A DNA stretch of 9,391 nt from Paenibacillaceae bacterium UBA6304 (GTDB lineage: Bacteria > Bacillota > Bacilli > Paenibacillales > Paenibacillaceae), in assembly GCA_002439285.1 (NCBI GenBank), contig DJTQ01000072.1, positions 1-9,391 of the forward strand, given 5' to 3'. Shown in pieces: positions 1 to 5,336 of the stretch. Below the pieces are notes generated by a model. That model was not told the DNA's origin. It saw only the letters and a program-made list of their open reading frames with translations, and made no database searches. The translations under genes were made by a program, and so were the position numbers. Each line of letters starts with the position of its first letter. Within the stretch, counting starts at the first letter, position 1.

Positions 1-2
1 TG

Positions 3-296
3 ACCGGGGTGCACGCTCATCTTAATTTGCTGGGCTGGGCCTCGTTTGCGCTCGCCGGCGTCATTTATTGGCTATTTCCGAGAGCGGCAACCAGTATGCT
101 GGGCATCATCCAGTTTTGGGCTCATTCAATCGGGTTACCGATTATGATGATCGGTCTTGCTTTTGTGCTGGAGGGCAAGGCATCGTTTGAAGCGATCATC
201 CCGATCGGGGCGACGCTGGTTGTGGTGAGTGTAATTTTGTTTGCGATTAATGTCTTCATGAATGTCGGACCACGGGCCGGTATTCGAAGCAAATAA
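3..296 (+). CDS. Cytochrome c oxidase subunit I-like small membrane protein, 3' part
   Basis: The reading frame is open to the left edge, so this is the C-terminal ~97 residues of a gene whose start lies outside the window. The GTG at 9 lies inside the conserved stretch VHAHLNLLGW and is probably not a start. Three hydrophobic segments can be seen: one after HAHLN, one from IIQFWAHSIGLP and one from IPIGATLVVV. Histidines in HAHLN and FWAHS recall the haem/copper-binding helices of cytochrome oxidase subunit I. Small proteins with this signature are often annotated as cytochrome-c oxidase in Bacillales, but the family is much shorter than a true subunit I and I know of no proven oxidase activity. 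It sits in the cell membrane. A terminator follows 18 bp after the stop, so it belongs to an upstream unit. The family is fairly sure; the function is uncertain. Confidence 0.72.
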   Translation, partial: TGVHAHLNLLGWASFALAGVIYWLFPRAATSMLGIIQFWAHSIGLPIMMIGLAFVLEGKASFEAIIPIGATLVVVSVILFAINVFMNVGPRAGIRSK

Positions 297-313
297 AGAG
301 AGGGTTTTGTTAA

Positions 314-356
314 AAGCGCCTACTATCCAAGGGTTTGGATGATGGGCGTTATTTTT
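314..356 (+). terminator. Probable intrinsic terminator after the oxidase-like gene
   Basis: An imperfect hairpin has a 5' arm at 314-328 (AAGCGCCTACTATCC) and a 3' arm at 337-350 (GGATGATGGGCGTT). It has one mismatch, a few G-U pairs and an 8-nt loop, and is followed by ATTTTT. It lies 18 bp after the preceding stop codon and separates that gene from the marR promoter. Confidence 0.6.
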
Positions 357-400
357 ACTGCGGATTGTTGGTGGTAGAAGGTCCGCGGTTTTAGGGATTC

Positions 401-429
401 TTGACTACTTCTAAATTGAGAAGTATTAT
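401..429 (+). promoter_or_regulatory. Sigma-A promoter of the marR-SDR operon
   Basis: The -35 box TTGACT (401-406) and -10 box TATTAT (424-429) are separated by exactly 17 bp. Each differs from consensus at one position. Transcription would begin near 436, leaving a leader of about 60 nt before the MarR gene. The spacer is almost wholly occupied by a dyad, so a bound repressor would block RNA polymerase. Confidence 0.75.
406..425. promoter_or_regulatory. Candidate MarR operator 1, inside the promoter spacer
   Basis: A perfect inverted repeat has arms TACTTCT (406-412) and AGAAGTA (419-425) around a 6-nt centre. It fills the space between the -35 and -10 boxes. The size and symmetry fit a MarR dimer site. 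That the adjacent MarR protein binds it is an inference. Confidence 0.55.
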
Positions 430-437
430 TAAATTAC

Positions 438-461
438 AATAGTTAAAAGGTATTAACTATT
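438..461. promoter_or_regulatory. Candidate MarR operator 2, just after the transcription start
   Basis: A perfect inverted repeat has 9-bp arms AATAGTTAA (438-446) and TTAACTATT (453-461) around AAGGTA. The centre lies about 34 bp, or three helical turns, downstream of the centre of the first dyad. It begins right at the predicted start of transcription, a usual place for an autoregulated MarR repressor to bind. Its half-site differs from that of the first dyad, so a different protein could use it. Confidence 0.6.
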
Positions 462-496
462 TAAAGCTAATACTTTTTAGGCAGAGGTGATCGAGA

Positions 497-919
497 CTGG
501 AAAAGAGCGATTTACTCTCTTTCATGTTGTCGCAGCAGATGACCAAGTTTGTCGTGTCGTACGGCAAATGGCTGGATCCCGATCTCACCGCGCAGCAGTA
601 TTTGATTCTACAGATCTTGAGCGAGACCGGGCACCGGAATAGCTCGGAACTGGCCGTAGAGCTGGACGTGACTTTGCCGGCCGTAACGAATCTGACGAAT
701 AAATTAGTTCGCAAAGGGTACCTTGAACGAAGGACGTCCGATGCCGATAGGCGGAGTGTGAACTTGCATTTGACGGATCTGGGCCGGGAGGCCGAGATGC
801 GGCTTTTGGCCAGATATAAAGAGCTTACGCAGCAAATGTGGTCCGATTTTACGGAGCAGGAGTTGGATTTGCTCTTGGCATCCTATCAGAAAATGATCGC
901 CAGCTTTCAAAGGATGTAA
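497..919 (+). CDS. MarR-family transcriptional regulator, probable CTG start
   Basis: This is a 140-residue winged-helix repressor of usual MarR length. The DNA-binding domain spans about residues 31-95. The recognition helix lies near 59-71 (TLPAVTNLTNKLV), and the wing carries SDADRRSVNL with the typical D-x-D-R-R pattern. Start choice: the ATG at 524 has no ribosome binding site in range. AGAGGTGA (483-490) lies 6 nt before an in-frame CTG at 497, and a TGA stop at 488 closes the frame above it. The longer form restores the N-terminal helix (EKSDLLSF) that MarR dimers need. The stop is 31 bp before the dehydrogenase, which implies one operon. Two dyads in its promoter suggest autorepression. 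The ligand is unknown; the linked enzyme suggests an organic substrate or stress compound. Confidence 0.85.
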   Translation: MEKSDLLSFMLSQQMTKFVVSYGKWLDPDLTAQQYLILQILSETGHRNSSELAVELDVTLPAVTNLTNKLVRKGYLERRTSDADRRSVNLHLTDLGREAEMRLLARYKELTQQMWSDFTEQELDLLLASYQKMIASFQRM

Positions 920-950
920 ATCCAGAATAAAACTTTAGGAGGAATTGAAC

Positions 951-1703
951 ATGGGAAGATTAGATAATAAAGTAGCTATTATTACAGGTGCTGCCGGCGG
1001 CATGGGATTGGCCGATGCACTTCTTTTTGTCAAAGAAGGCGCTAAGGTAGTTATCACGGATATTCAGGAAGATAAAATTATGGCCGCTGCGGAAGAAATT
1101 AATCAAAATGGCGGCGAAGCTCTCGGCGTGGCTCACAACGTCACTTCGGAAGAGGATTGGAAGCGCGTAGTGGAAGAAGCGATTGCGAAGTTCGGCAAGA
1201 TCGACATTCTGGTCAACAATGCAGGTATTTCCAGCCCAACTCCAATGATGGACACTACAGTCGAACTCTGGAACAAAGTTATGGATATTAACATCAAGAG
1301 CGTGTTCCTTGGTCAAAAATACGTAATCCCGCATATGATCGAAGGCGGCGGCGGTTCCATCGTCAACATTTCTTCGATCGCTGGCTTGACCGGCAGCAAC
1401 GGCGCTGGCCCTTACACCGCAAGTAAAGGTGCGGTTCGCATGCTGACTAAGGCAACTGCCGTAGATTTCGCGAAACACAACATTCGCGCCAATTCCGTGC
1501 ATCCAGGGATCATCCAAACTCCGATGACGGAAGGCTTGATGCAGGACGAGAAGATGAAAGCTTGGTTCTTCTCTGTAACTCCGCTTCCACGTCTCGGCCT
1601 TGCCGAAGACATCGCCAAGGGCGTGCTGTTCCTGGCTTCGGACGAATCTTCGTACATTACCGGGATCGAGCTTCCGATCGATGGCGGCTTCACGGCTAAG
1701 TAA
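951..1703 (+). CDS. Classical short-chain dehydrogenase/reductase (SDR)
   Basis: This 250-residue cytosolic NAD(P)-dependent oxidoreductase has every classical SDR landmark. They are the nucleotide-binding TGAAGGMG (12-19), Asp37 at the end of strand 2 (usually a sign of NAD(H) preference), NNAG (89-92), Asn114, Ser142, and the catalytic Tyr155 and Lys159 in YTASK. The C-terminal PIDGGF motif is also typical. The ATG at 951 is chosen because AGGAGG (937-942) lies 8 nt upstream; a TTG at 945 would be too close. Relatives are often auto-labelled glucose 1-dehydrogenase or 3-oxoacyl-ACP reductase, but the substrate cannot be read from sequence. It is co-transcribed with the MarR gene, which probably controls it. 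Its third positions look more selected than those of its neighbours, which suggests strong expression. Confidence 0.93.
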   Translation: MGRLDNKVAIITGAAGGMGLADALLFVKEGAKVVITDIQEDKIMAAAEEINQNGGEALGVAHNVTSEEDWKRVVEEAIAKFGKIDILVNNAGISSPTPMMDTTVELWNKVMDINIKSVFLGQKYVIPHMIEGGGGSIVNISSIAGLTGSNGAGPYTASKGAVRMLTKATAVDFAKHNIRANSVHPGIIQTPMTEGLMQDEKMKAWFFSVTPLPRLGLAEDIAKGVLFLASDESSYITGIELPIDGGFTAK

Positions 1704-1734
1704 GAAACTCACAACTACATTTTACATTTTGGAT

Positions 1735-1764
1735 AAGAACCCGGCTTAGTGCCGGGTTCTTTTT
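1735..1764 (+). terminator. Strong intrinsic terminator of the marR-SDR operon
   Basis: A perfect 11-bp stem pairs AAGAACCCGGC (1735-1745) with GCCGGGTTCTT (1751-1761) around a 5-nt loop. The 3' arm runs straight into a T tract. It lies about 30 bp after the dehydrogenase stop. Confidence 0.93.
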
Positions 1765-1882
1765 GTATGAATGTAGGAGGTGCAAGTTTCTACGAGCACA
1801 GCAAGCATCAACTGGCCTGACGAGCATCAACCGGCTTCAGCGGATTCTTCCCCGCCGCGCGGTCGTGCGGCATTAAGGCATT
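1765..1882. other. Intergenic stretch with no convincing gene
   Basis: A full Shine-Dalgarno-like AGGAGGTG occurs at 1775-1782, with no ATG, GTG or TTG at proper spacing after it. The octamer GCATCAAC occurs at 1805 and again at 1824, within a loose 19-bp direct repeat. These could be the remains of a decayed gene start, but nothing recognisable follows. Together with the repeats that follow it, this forms the largest gene-free region of the window (1765-2252). Confidence 0.4.
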
Positions 1883-2070
1883 AACTAACTGTAAAACCTC
1901 CAGCTAATTTCGTAGTAATCATCAAATCGCCTGAACTAACTGTAAAACCTCCAGCTAATTTATCGAATTTCGAGGAATGGAGGGGGTCATGGCCAAATTA
2001 AATGGAGGTTTTCCAGCTAAATTAGTTGAGTGGGTATTCCGAAACAAATTAGCTGGAGGAAATACAGTTA
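1883..2070. repeat. Four-copy intergenic repeat, two direct and two inverted
   Basis: Two identical 28-bp copies lie at 1883-1910 and 1934-1961, with the core CTGTAAAACCTCCAGCTAAT. Two inverted copies lie at 1995-2027 (diverged, with a 5-bp insertion) and 2046-2070. The last matches the complement of the first at 22 of 25 positions, and the three mismatches form one central AAA/TTT block. The order direct-direct-inverted-inverted allows nested pairing of outer with outer and inner with inner, so the whole 188 bp can form a long interrupted hairpin in DNA or RNA. No transposase or clear target duplication is visible. It resembles REP/BIME or MITE-type elements. Whether it recurs in the genome cannot be seen here. 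Confidence 0.8.
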
Positions 2071-2129
2071 AATGTTAATTTCGAATAGGATTTCAGCCTT
2101 CGAGGGAAGAAGTTAAAGGGTATAAGCTC

Positions 2130-2211
2130 ATGAGTGAGTAAATGAGTGAGTTACTGAGTGAGTTACTGAGTGAGTAAATAAGTAGCTAAGTGAGCAACGA
2201 GTGAGCAACGA
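2130..2211 (+). repeat. Degenerate 12-bp tandem repeat, then an 11-bp repeat
   Basis: Four near-identical 12-mers of the form ATGAGTGAGTAA/CTGAGTGAGTTA run from 2130 to 2177. A diverged fifth copy lies at 2178-2189, and two identical copies of GTGAGCAACGA follow at 2190-2211. Looser GAGT/GAGC motifs continue to the ribosome binding site of the next gene. The array is purine-rich on the + strand and ends about 40 bp before the GTG start. Copy number would be expected to vary by slippage, which could alter spacing in the 5' region of the regulator gene. Confidence 0.82.
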
Positions 2212-2252
2212 AGGAGTAAACGAGCGCCTGAGTAAGGAAGGAGCAGACTGAA

Positions 2253-3191
2253 GTGAAGACGGAACGTTTATTAGCCATGACGGTGCTGCTGCTGAACCGC
2301 GGACGGATGAGCGCGAGGGAGCTGGCCGATAGATTCGAGGTATCCGTCAAGACGATTTATAGAGATATGGAAACCCTGAGCCTTGCGGGGATTCCCGTAA
2401 CGGCGCTGCAGGGGACGTCCGGTGGCTTCGAGATTATGGACCGCTATACGCTGGATCGGCATTTAGTCTCGCAAGGGGAGATCGCTTCGATGCTTGCGGC
2501 CCTGAAAGGGGCAAGCCAAGCGATGGAGGATCGAACTTACGTGGACTTGCTTGAAAAATTCAAGGCCCTCTTGCAACCGACGGGCAAGGCTGCCTGGGAA
2601 TCCGGCGGTTCTGAATTGGTTTTTGACTTTCAACCTTGGGGCCAAGGCCCGGCAATGAAGCGGAATGTTGCCATGCTGAGACAGGCGGTTTCAGATAAGC
2701 GGATGGTTCGCTTAACTTATATTCATCAAGACGGAACGGAAAACAGCCGAACTGTGGAGCCGGCATCCCTGGTCATGAAGGGATCGGTGTGGTACCTGCA
2801 AGCCTATTGCCGGATGCGGGAGGATTTTCGGATGTTCCGCCTTTCCCGGATTACGGATTTCACCTTGCTGCCGGATTCTTTTCACCCGCGCGAGGCTCCC
2901 GTCCTAGAGAGTTTTACCTGGGACCCTGCCTGGTCCCGTAAGGATGAGTGCGAGGTGAAACTGATCTTTCGGCCTGAGGCCCGTTACCGTATGGGTGACG
3001 TGTTTCTCCCGGAACAAATCCGGCTGACGGAAGACGGGGACATCGTGGTACAAGGGGTATTTTCCCGCGATGAATGGTTCTACTCCATGCTGCTTAGCTT
3101 CGGCGATCTGGTCAAGGTGATTCAGCCCGATTCGCTTGCAGAGGAAATGAAGCTACGCGCAGAGCGGATTGTCCGGCTGTATGAACAATGA
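2253..3191 (+). CDS. HTH/WYL-domain transcriptional regulator (YafY/YobV type)
   Basis: This 312-residue cytosolic DNA-binding regulator has an N-terminal HTH_11 winged helix at about residues 1-60 (ARELADRFEVSVKTIYRDMETL). A WYL domain at about 140-210 includes the signature VWYLQAYC (WYL at 180-182) and the arginine-rich FRLSRI (195-200). A WCX-type C-terminal domain follows. WYL domains act as ligand sensors, in known cases for nucleic acid or small molecules. The GTG at 2253 is chosen because GGAAGGAG lies 9 nt upstream and the N-terminus MKTERLL fits the family. Length and architecture match Bacillus subtilis YobV. There yobV lies beside yobU, an effector-binding-like gene, and here too such a gene follows 84 bp later. 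It may therefore control its downstream neighbour. I see no clear promoter; the tandem repeat occupies the usual place. Confidence 0.88.
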   Translation: MKTERLLAMTVLLLNRGRMSARELADRFEVSVKTIYRDMETLSLAGIPVTALQGTSGGFEIMDRYTLDRHLVSQGEIASMLAALKGASQAMEDRTYVDLLEKFKALLQPTGKAAWESGGSELVFDFQPWGQGPAMKRNVAMLRQAVSDKRMVRLTYIHQDGTENSRTVEPASLVMKGSVWYLQAYCRMREDFRMFRLSRITDFTLLPDSFHPREAPVLESFTWDPAWSRKDECEVKLIFRPEARYRMGDVFLPEQIRLTEDGDIVVQGVFSRDEWFYSMLLSFGDLVKVIQPDSLAEEMKLRAERIVRLYEQ

Positions 3192-3211
3192 TCCAACCTT
3201 TCATATTTAAC

Positions 3212-3229
3212 TGGACATACTGGTGTCCA
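3212..3229. promoter_or_regulatory. Candidate operator before the GyrI-like gene
   Basis: A perfect inverted repeat has arms TGGACA (3212-3217) and TGTCCA (3224-3229) around TACTGG. A -10-like TATAAA lies at 3239-3244, and a further TGGAC half-site at 3246-3250. The left arm resembles a -35 box, but its 21-bp spacing to TATAAA is too long for normal sigma-A use. That would fit a promoter needing an activator, though this is speculative. The WYL regulator next door is the obvious candidate protein. Confidence 0.5.
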
Positions 3230-3275
3230 CATTTCCCCTATAAAATGGACTTACGAAAGAGGGGGAGTAATAACT

Positions 3276-3818
3276 ATGCCAAAAACCTATGTTCAGCAAC
3301 ATGAAATCAGCCTGGCCGGGATCGGCACGCGGACGACGAATGCGGAAGAAGCGGGGCCGAATGGACGGCTTCCGGCGTTATGGGACCGCTATTTTCGGGA
3401 GCAATCGAACATCGCGGCGGCTGCAGGTAAGAACGAATCGGCTATGACTGCGCTCTATGCGCTGTATACCGATTATGAGAGCGATGCCTCGGGAGCATAC
3501 ACGGTGATTATCGGCCATGAGCGGGAGAAAAGGGAGCACACCGGTGACGAAGTGCAGTCTGTGTATGGCACGCAGTCTACCGAATTGGCGGATTTGGAAT
3601 TGCGCCACGCCGTCATTCCTGCCTCCGAATATATCGTATTCGAGACCCGCAGGGGGCCGGTATACACTGTAGTGGGAGAAGCATGGGGGCAGATTTGGAG
3701 CTATTTTCAGAATTCAGAAGAGAAGCGATCTTTTACTGGGGACTATGAGCTGTACGATTTGCAGGATTTCGATCCGGAAAATGCAGTTGTCTCAATATAT
3801 ATTGCTGTACAATCTTAA
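3276..3818 (+). CDS. GyrI-like / AraC effector-binding domain protein
   Basis: This 180-residue stand-alone effector-binding domain has no HTH. Visible traits are an N-terminal strand with LAGIGTRTTNAEE, a central LYALYTDYES...YTVIIGHE segment and the C-terminal YELYDLQDF (157-165), the family's usual acidic/aromatic patch near the ligand pocket. Such proteins bind amphipathic or cationic small molecules. Members include GyrI/SbmC and the ligand domains of AraC and MerR regulators such as Rob and BmrR. Some members hydrolyse or sequester toxic electrophiles. The ATG at 3276 has AGAGGGGGAG 8 nt upstream. The neighbouring WYL regulator parallels the Bacillus subtilis yobV/yobU pair, so this may be that YobU-like partner. 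The next gene starts 17 bp after its stop, which suggests co-transcription. Confidence 0.82.
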   Translation: MPKTYVQQHEISLAGIGTRTTNAEEAGPNGRLPALWDRYFREQSNIAAAAGKNESAMTALYALYTDYESDASGAYTVIIGHEREKREHTGDEVQSVYGTQSTELADLELRHAVIPASEYIVFETRRGPVYTVVGEAWGQIWSYFQNSEEKRSFTGDYELYDLQDFDPENAVVSIYIAVQS

Positions 3819-3835
3819 ATCAATGGGGGCAAAGC

Positions 3836-4603
3836 ATGGAATTCATGAACATGACACCGGAACTGCTGGATACGGAGCATATTTGCTGTGCCTTGGGCGC
3901 CAAAGCTTATGAAGCAGACGTAAACGGCAAAAAAAGTTGGCTCAAAGACCGGATGGCGGAAGGCCTCGTGTTCTACAGACTGAATGAGCGTGCCAAAGTG
4001 TTCATTGAATATCTTCCGGCTGAAGCGGCCTGGGTTCCTGTAGATGCCCCCAATTTTATGATGATTAATTGTCTGTGGGTCAGCGGAAAATATAAAGGGC
4101 AAGGCTATGGCCGCCGCCTTTTGGAGCATTGCATCGCCGATGCCCGCAATAGAGGCATGGATGGGATTGTGCATGTGCTCTCCGGTAAGAAGCTGCCGTA
4201 TCTGAGCGATCGGAAGTTTTTTCTGCATCAGGGTTTTCGGATCGTGGACGAGGCGGGTCCTTATTACGAATTGGCCGTATTGCAATGGAATGATTCCGCT
4301 CCGCAACCAACTTTTCGTGGTGAGTCCAGATCGCTTACCGTACATCAACCCGGGATTGTCATTTACTATACGCCGCAGTGTCCTTTTGCCTCGGGCGTTG
4401 TGCGAGATTGGAAGGCCTTGGCGGAAGAACGGGGGATTCCTTTCTGTGCGCACCTCTTGAGCTCTAGGGAGGAAGCGCAGCAGGCGCCGGTGCCGTGGAC
4501 GACATTCGCTTTCTTTTATGAGGGGCAATATGTCAGCCATGAGATGATGAGCCGGAGCAAATTCGAACATACGCTGGATGGACTGCTGGGCAGAGATACT
4601 TAA
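3836..4603 (+). CDS. yoaP: GNAT N-acetyltransferase with C-terminal YoaP-like domain
   Basis: This 255-residue cytosolic protein has two domains. Residues about 1-150 form a GNAT fold with the acetyl-CoA pyrophosphate-binding motif Y86-KGQGYGRR and the preceding strand MMINCLWVSG. Residues about 172-252 match the YoaP-like domain, a small thioredoxin-like module beginning IVIYYTPQCPFASG and carrying one cysteine (Cys182) where a redox protein would have a CxxC pair. Length and layout match Bacillus subtilis YoaP. The substrate is not known to me. The ATG at 3836 has GGGGG 6 nt upstream; ATG at 3845 is a possible alternative. It probably shares a transcript with the GyrI-like gene. A weak stem overlapping its stop codon, then six Ts, may end the transcript. 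Confidence 0.85.
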   Translation: MEFMNMTPELLDTEHICCALGAKAYEADVNGKKSWLKDRMAEGLVFYRLNERAKVFIEYLPAEAAWVPVDAPNFMMINCLWVSGKYKGQGYGRRLLEHCIADARNRGMDGIVHVLSGKKLPYLSDRKFFLHQGFRIVDEAGPYYELAVLQWNDSAPQPTFRGESRSLTVHQPGIVIYYTPQCPFASGVVRDWKALAEERGIPFCAHLLSSREEAQQAPVPWTTFAFFYEGQYVSHEMMSRSKFEHTLDGLLGRDT

Positions 4604-4626
4604 CTCGGCAGGTTTTTTAATTAGGG

Positions 4627-4655
4627 TTGACAATAGATCAAAAATCAATTATCTT
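4627..4655 (+). promoter_or_regulatory. Sigma-A promoter of mhqR
   Basis: A consensus -35 TTGACA (4627-4632) and -10 TATCTT (4650-4655, 4 of 6) are 17 bp apart. Transcription would start near 4662, inside a perfect palindrome. The -10 box is itself part of that palindrome, so repressor binding and RNA polymerase binding should exclude each other. Confidence 0.75.
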
Positions 4656-4668
4656 AATATTAAGATAA
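4649..4668. promoter_or_regulatory. Probable MhqR operator at its own promoter
   Basis: TTATCTTAATATTAAGATAA is a perfect 20-bp palindrome covering the -10 box and the predicted start site. Its outer ATCTT/AAGAT arms resemble the ATCTCGA/TCGAGAT palindrome that I recall for MhqR of Bacillus subtilis. A close relative lies before mhqP. An extra half-site ATATCGAGA lies at 4672-4680. Autorepression is inferred from position. Confidence 0.75.
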
Positions 4669-4728
4669 AACATATCGAGACAAAATGAAGCGATCAAGAT
4701 AGAAGAAACAACGGAGGAGGAATACAGC

Positions 4729-5172
4729 ATGACCTATGATCAGGAAGAGGCCCTGAATCTCCATATCGCTTTGTCGCGGGCCAGCCAATGGGTGAATGCC
4801 CACACGGACCGGGATATCCGGCGGCACGGTTTGACCCGTACGGAGTTCGGCGTATTGGAACTGCTCTACCATAAAGGTTCTCAACCGATTCAGCAAATCG
4901 GCGGTAAAGTGCTTATGAGCAGCGGCAACATTACTTATGTCGTCGATAAGCTGGAGAAGAAAGGTTACGTTCGCAGAAGAGCTTGTGCTGAGGATCGCCG
5001 TCAGACCTTTGCCGAAATCACGGAGGAAGGCTCGAAATTCATTGAAGAGGTATTTCCCAAGCACGCGGAAGTGATTGCCAAAGCGACGGAGGGACTGACT
5101 GCGGAAGAGAAAAGAATCGCCTCGGAACTGCTGAAGAAACTGGGGAAGTTCGCCCAGGAAGGATTTAAATAG
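4729..5172 (+). CDS. mhqR: MarR-type repressor MhqR, quinone-responsive
   Basis: This 147-residue dimeric MarR protein is close in length to Bacillus MhqR. The N-terminal helix LHIALSRASQWVNAHTDRDIRRHGL leads to the winged helix TEFGVLELLYHKGSQPIQQIGGKVLMSSGNITYVVDKLEKKGYVRR (38-83). The wing holds AEDRRQTFAEIT (87-98), and a long C-terminal dimer helix follows. Members repress genes for quinone and nitro-compound detoxification and let go in the presence of quinones or related electrophiles. The only cysteine is Cys86, at the base of the wing. The ATG at 4729 has GGAGGAGG 8 nt upstream. The neighbours mhqP, mhqN, mhqO and mhqD and two matching operators support the name. It is transcribed separately from the operon, 164 bp away, unless reading continues through a weak hairpin. 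Confidence 0.9.
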   Translation: MTYDQEEALNLHIALSRASQWVNAHTDRDIRRHGLTRTEFGVLELLYHKGSQPIQQIGGKVLMSSGNITYVVDKLEKKGYVRRRACAEDRRQTFAEITEEGSKFIEEVFPKHAEVIAKATEGLTAEEKRIASELLKKLGKFAQEGFK

Positions 5173-5241
5173 CTGGCGAGCGGTTCGTTTGCTCGAAGAA
5201 GGAGTCGCACAGATACCGGACGAAAGTGATATCGGGCAGGA

Positions 5242-5274
5242 CCTGAGCCGAAAGAAGGCTTGGGCGCTCTTTTC
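5242..5274 (+). terminator. Possible weak terminator after mhqR
   Basis: CCTGAGCC (5242-5249) pairs with GGCTTGGG (5257-5264) over 8 bp, with two G-U pairs and a 7-nt loop. CGCTCTTTTC follows. The T run is short and offset, so termination would be partial. Read-through into mhqP is possible. Confidence 0.4.
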
Positions 5275-5282
5275 AGATCACA

Positions 5283-5319
5283 TATCTTAATATCGAGATT
5301 CTCTATTTAAAATTATAAT
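5283..5319 (+). promoter_or_regulatory. Operon promoter with second MhqR operator
   Basis: TATCTTAATATCGAGATT (5283-5300) matches the palindrome before mhqR at 15 of 18 positions, including the first 11. It is an imperfect dyad with ATCT/AGAT outer arms. A perfect -10 box TATAAT lies at 5314-5319. At 17-bp spacing the -35 region falls at 5291-5296, inside the operator. No good -35 hexamer is visible there, so the unrepressed promoter may be moderate. The mhqP start follows 17 bp after the -10 box. Confidence 0.72.
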
Positions 5320-5336
5320 CAAAGGAGAAATAAATC

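Noticed and set aside
960..1712. 250-codon open frame on the - strand opposite the dehydrogenase
   Set aside because: It mirrors the SDR gene almost exactly, has no recognisable domain, and the + strand has full catalytic motifs and a ribosome binding site.
1780..1884. 34-codon frame starting at GTG after the SDR terminator
   Set aside because: The Shine-Dalgarno-like sequence overlaps the GTG instead of preceding it, and the peptide has no recognisable feature.
1883..2211. CRISPR array
   Set aside because: The repeats alternate orientation or are contiguous 12-mers without spacers, and no cas genes are nearby.
4590..4618. Possible terminator at the end of yoaP
   Set aside because: GCAGAG and CTCGGC pair over about 6 bp with a mismatch, the stem overlaps the stop codon region, and the T run is not adjacent. 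Too weak to list.
3815..4648. 277-codon open frame on the - strand opposite yoaP
   Set aside because: It lacks any family motif and overlaps a well-supported gene and part of the mhqR promoter. It is a shadow of codon bias.
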